Both the position numbers and the translations under genes were made by a program. This document shows, piece after piece, positions 62,554 through 64,000 of a stretch of DNA of 64,000 nucleotides (its first letter is position 1; each line of letters begins with the position of its first letter). The notes beneath the pieces are model-generated. The model ran no database searches, was not told the origin of the DNA, and saw only the letters and a list, made by a program, of their open reading frames with translations. Source of the stretch: Quillaja saponaria (Eukaryota; Streptophyta; Magnoliopsida; Fabales; Quillajaceae); assembly GCA_029379385.1 (NCBI GenBank), contig CM055611.1:21336062-21400061 (forward strand). The letters are read 5' to 3'.

Positions 62554-64000
62554 TCATCTCTTGCTACGTTTCTTCAGCTTCCTCTTTGACCTTTTACTGA
62601 AAAAAACAAACCAATAAGGTTTTTACATAGCTGAGTGATGAAGAAATTCATACATTACTTCATATTACGAGATATTACCCAAAAACTATCAAACCCCACT
62701 GCTGAATTTGAAACTAACAGATCAAAGATTACCTCTTGGTGGGTCTGCCTCCAAAACCAAATACGCCCTTCGTTAGCGAGCTAATATCCACAGAGCGTTC
62801 CCGCATAATTGCATCATGGTATATTTTGCTCCCAATCTCGGTTATTTGGTCTTCTACTTCTTCTAGTGTCTGGTCTATGTTGAGCTGAAGCTCCCCCTTT
62901 CTGATGACAGTAACGCTGAACCCATTTGCTTTGGCTTCCCGAAAAGCATCCTGAGGAGGATTAAGGAAGGTTAAGGAAGCACCATAAGAGATTCCCAGTA
63001 TCCAAAAGTATAAAAGAGATGAAAGATGAAACATAAATAGAAGTGTCACTTAAGTTTGTTGATCATATGAAATACAAATTCAAAGAGCACGAGGTCGTAA
63101 ATGAAGGTAAATTCAATTGATAAGATTGTTAGGCAAAATAACGTATTAAAGAACAATGAAGCATCTGGTAGCCCTATGAAAAAAGCCTCTTTGGCCGTCT
63201 GATCTCAAATAAATTGCACAGCAATCAACAAGGCAGTCGTGAAATGAACTATTGGAGCCTTGAAAATTAGTATGAAAAGGAATTCAGCTTTTCACCTTAG
63301 GTGGTCGTGCAACAACAAAAGCATGTCCATTTCCAAGCATGTCCATATGAGCCTGAATGATATAACAAAGATCTTTGCAATCACCAGCATCCTCAAAAGC
63401 AATCATGTGATAAGGTTTAGGTTCCACTTCAAGATCTGTGGCCATCTCCAATGAATAAAATCCTACTCGCTCTTCTCCGTTGTCAACTGTGTACAATTCA
63501 ATACACTGCAAAAAGATGAACAAATTTATTCAGTAACTAAGCAGCCAAAGGAAAATCTGGAAACATATAGAGGAAAGCTTGCAGCATATTTCTGTAGAAT
63601 CATCATTCAAATATAATATTGACACTTTTTACTGTCCCGGATTCTGCAGATACAATCAAGTAGAACAAAATAGAACTTGCAGATGGACATACCAGTACGT
63701 GTGAAAGATCTAACCACCATAAGTAATCTTCCTCTTTCTCGTCTGCATATTCGCGATATTTGCTCACTACAGCTTGTGGTCCAAATAATTCCATTTCTCT
63801 CTTAAGTTTGTTGAGTTTCTTTTCCATGAATCTCCTATTCCTATCAGGTATTTTGGTCATCAGATCAGCAGCTTCCTCTACTTCTTTCTCAGTAATCCAC
63901 CGATCCAAATCCTTCCCCATGTCCTTCATAACGGATTTAACTTCTGGGTCTGTCTCTGCATTATATGATTCTAAAAACCCACTGGACCATTTCTTAGTGT
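62554..64000 (-). CDS. EMB1703: EMB1703-like protein, C-terminal part (gene continues past the window)
   Basis: Exons seen: 64000-63693 (open at the window edge), 63505-63296, 62950-62733, 62596-62554. The visible C-terminal 260 or so residues include WITEKEVEEAADLMTKIPDR, EKKLNKLKREMELFGPQAVV, DYLWWLDL, a conserved block from MATDLEVEPKPYHMIAFEDAG to GHAFVVARPPKDAF, and VFGFGGRPTK. The protein ends in a strongly basic tail (SKRSKRKLKKRSKR). The order of motifs matches Arabidopsis At3g61780 (embryo defective 1703), needed for embryo development; its biochemical role is not established to my knowledge. The N-terminal half, including any targeting peptide, is outside the window. Confidence 0.85.

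Noticed and set aside
1..64000. CRISPR arrays, bacterial operons, tRNA or rRNA genes
   Set aside because: None seen; the only regular repeats are minisatellites and transposon parts, and the genes are intron-bearing plant genes.

Overview
This is nuclear DNA from a eudicot plant, most likely a rosid. The genes are split by GT-AG introns, the spacers are very AT-rich, plant SINE/LTR/MITE/Helitron debris is common, and every recognisable protein belongs to a plant family. The species cannot be named from the sequence.

Region by region: 1-10,000 is a gene-poor arm. It holds a nested transposon stack (a SINE split by a solo LTR, which is itself split by a hAT-type MITE), a possible small transcribed locus near 4.1-4.6 kb, and an imperfect hairpin near 6.7 kb. 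10,681-23,243 (+) is a 23-exon gene for a CLU/TPR protein of the REC (REDUCED CHLOROPLAST COVERAGE) family. 24,470-26,549 (-) is a DOMON/cytochrome b561 gene. 28,131-29,491 (-) is a DUF1442 gene. 30,585-35,545 is a tandem duplication of a wax ester synthase/diacylglycerol acyltransferase (WSD) gene: the distal copy (33,035-35,320, -) looks intact and the proximal one is a decayed pseudogene. 36,234-47,521 (-) is a 16-exon dynamin-related protein 1 gene with a 4.5-kb Ty1/copia element in intron 6. 48,059-51,153 reads as a non-autonomous Helitron carrying about 1.35 kb of degenerate TTAGGG-rich minisatellite. 52,000-54,967 (+) is a plastid-targeted PAP2/vanadium haloperoxidase-related (DUF212) gene. 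58,257-60,733 (+) is a ubiquitin-like-domain phosphatidylinositol 4-kinase gamma gene. 62,554-64,000 (-) is the 3' part of an EMB1703-like gene that runs off the window.

The order cytochrome b561-DOMON / DRP1 / DUF212 phosphatase / EMB1703 matches what I recall of Arabidopsis At3g61750-At3g61780. This supports orthology (DRP1B for the dynamin gene) and marks the DUF1442, WSD and PI4K-gamma genes as differences in this lineage. The genes do not form a pathway; they are independent housekeeping or membrane/organelle genes. Splice models were built by hand and each complete CDS is a multiple of three. Nothing resembling a bacterial defence system, CRISPR array or tRNA/rRNA gene was found. The most unusual structure is the minisatellite-bearing Helitron.
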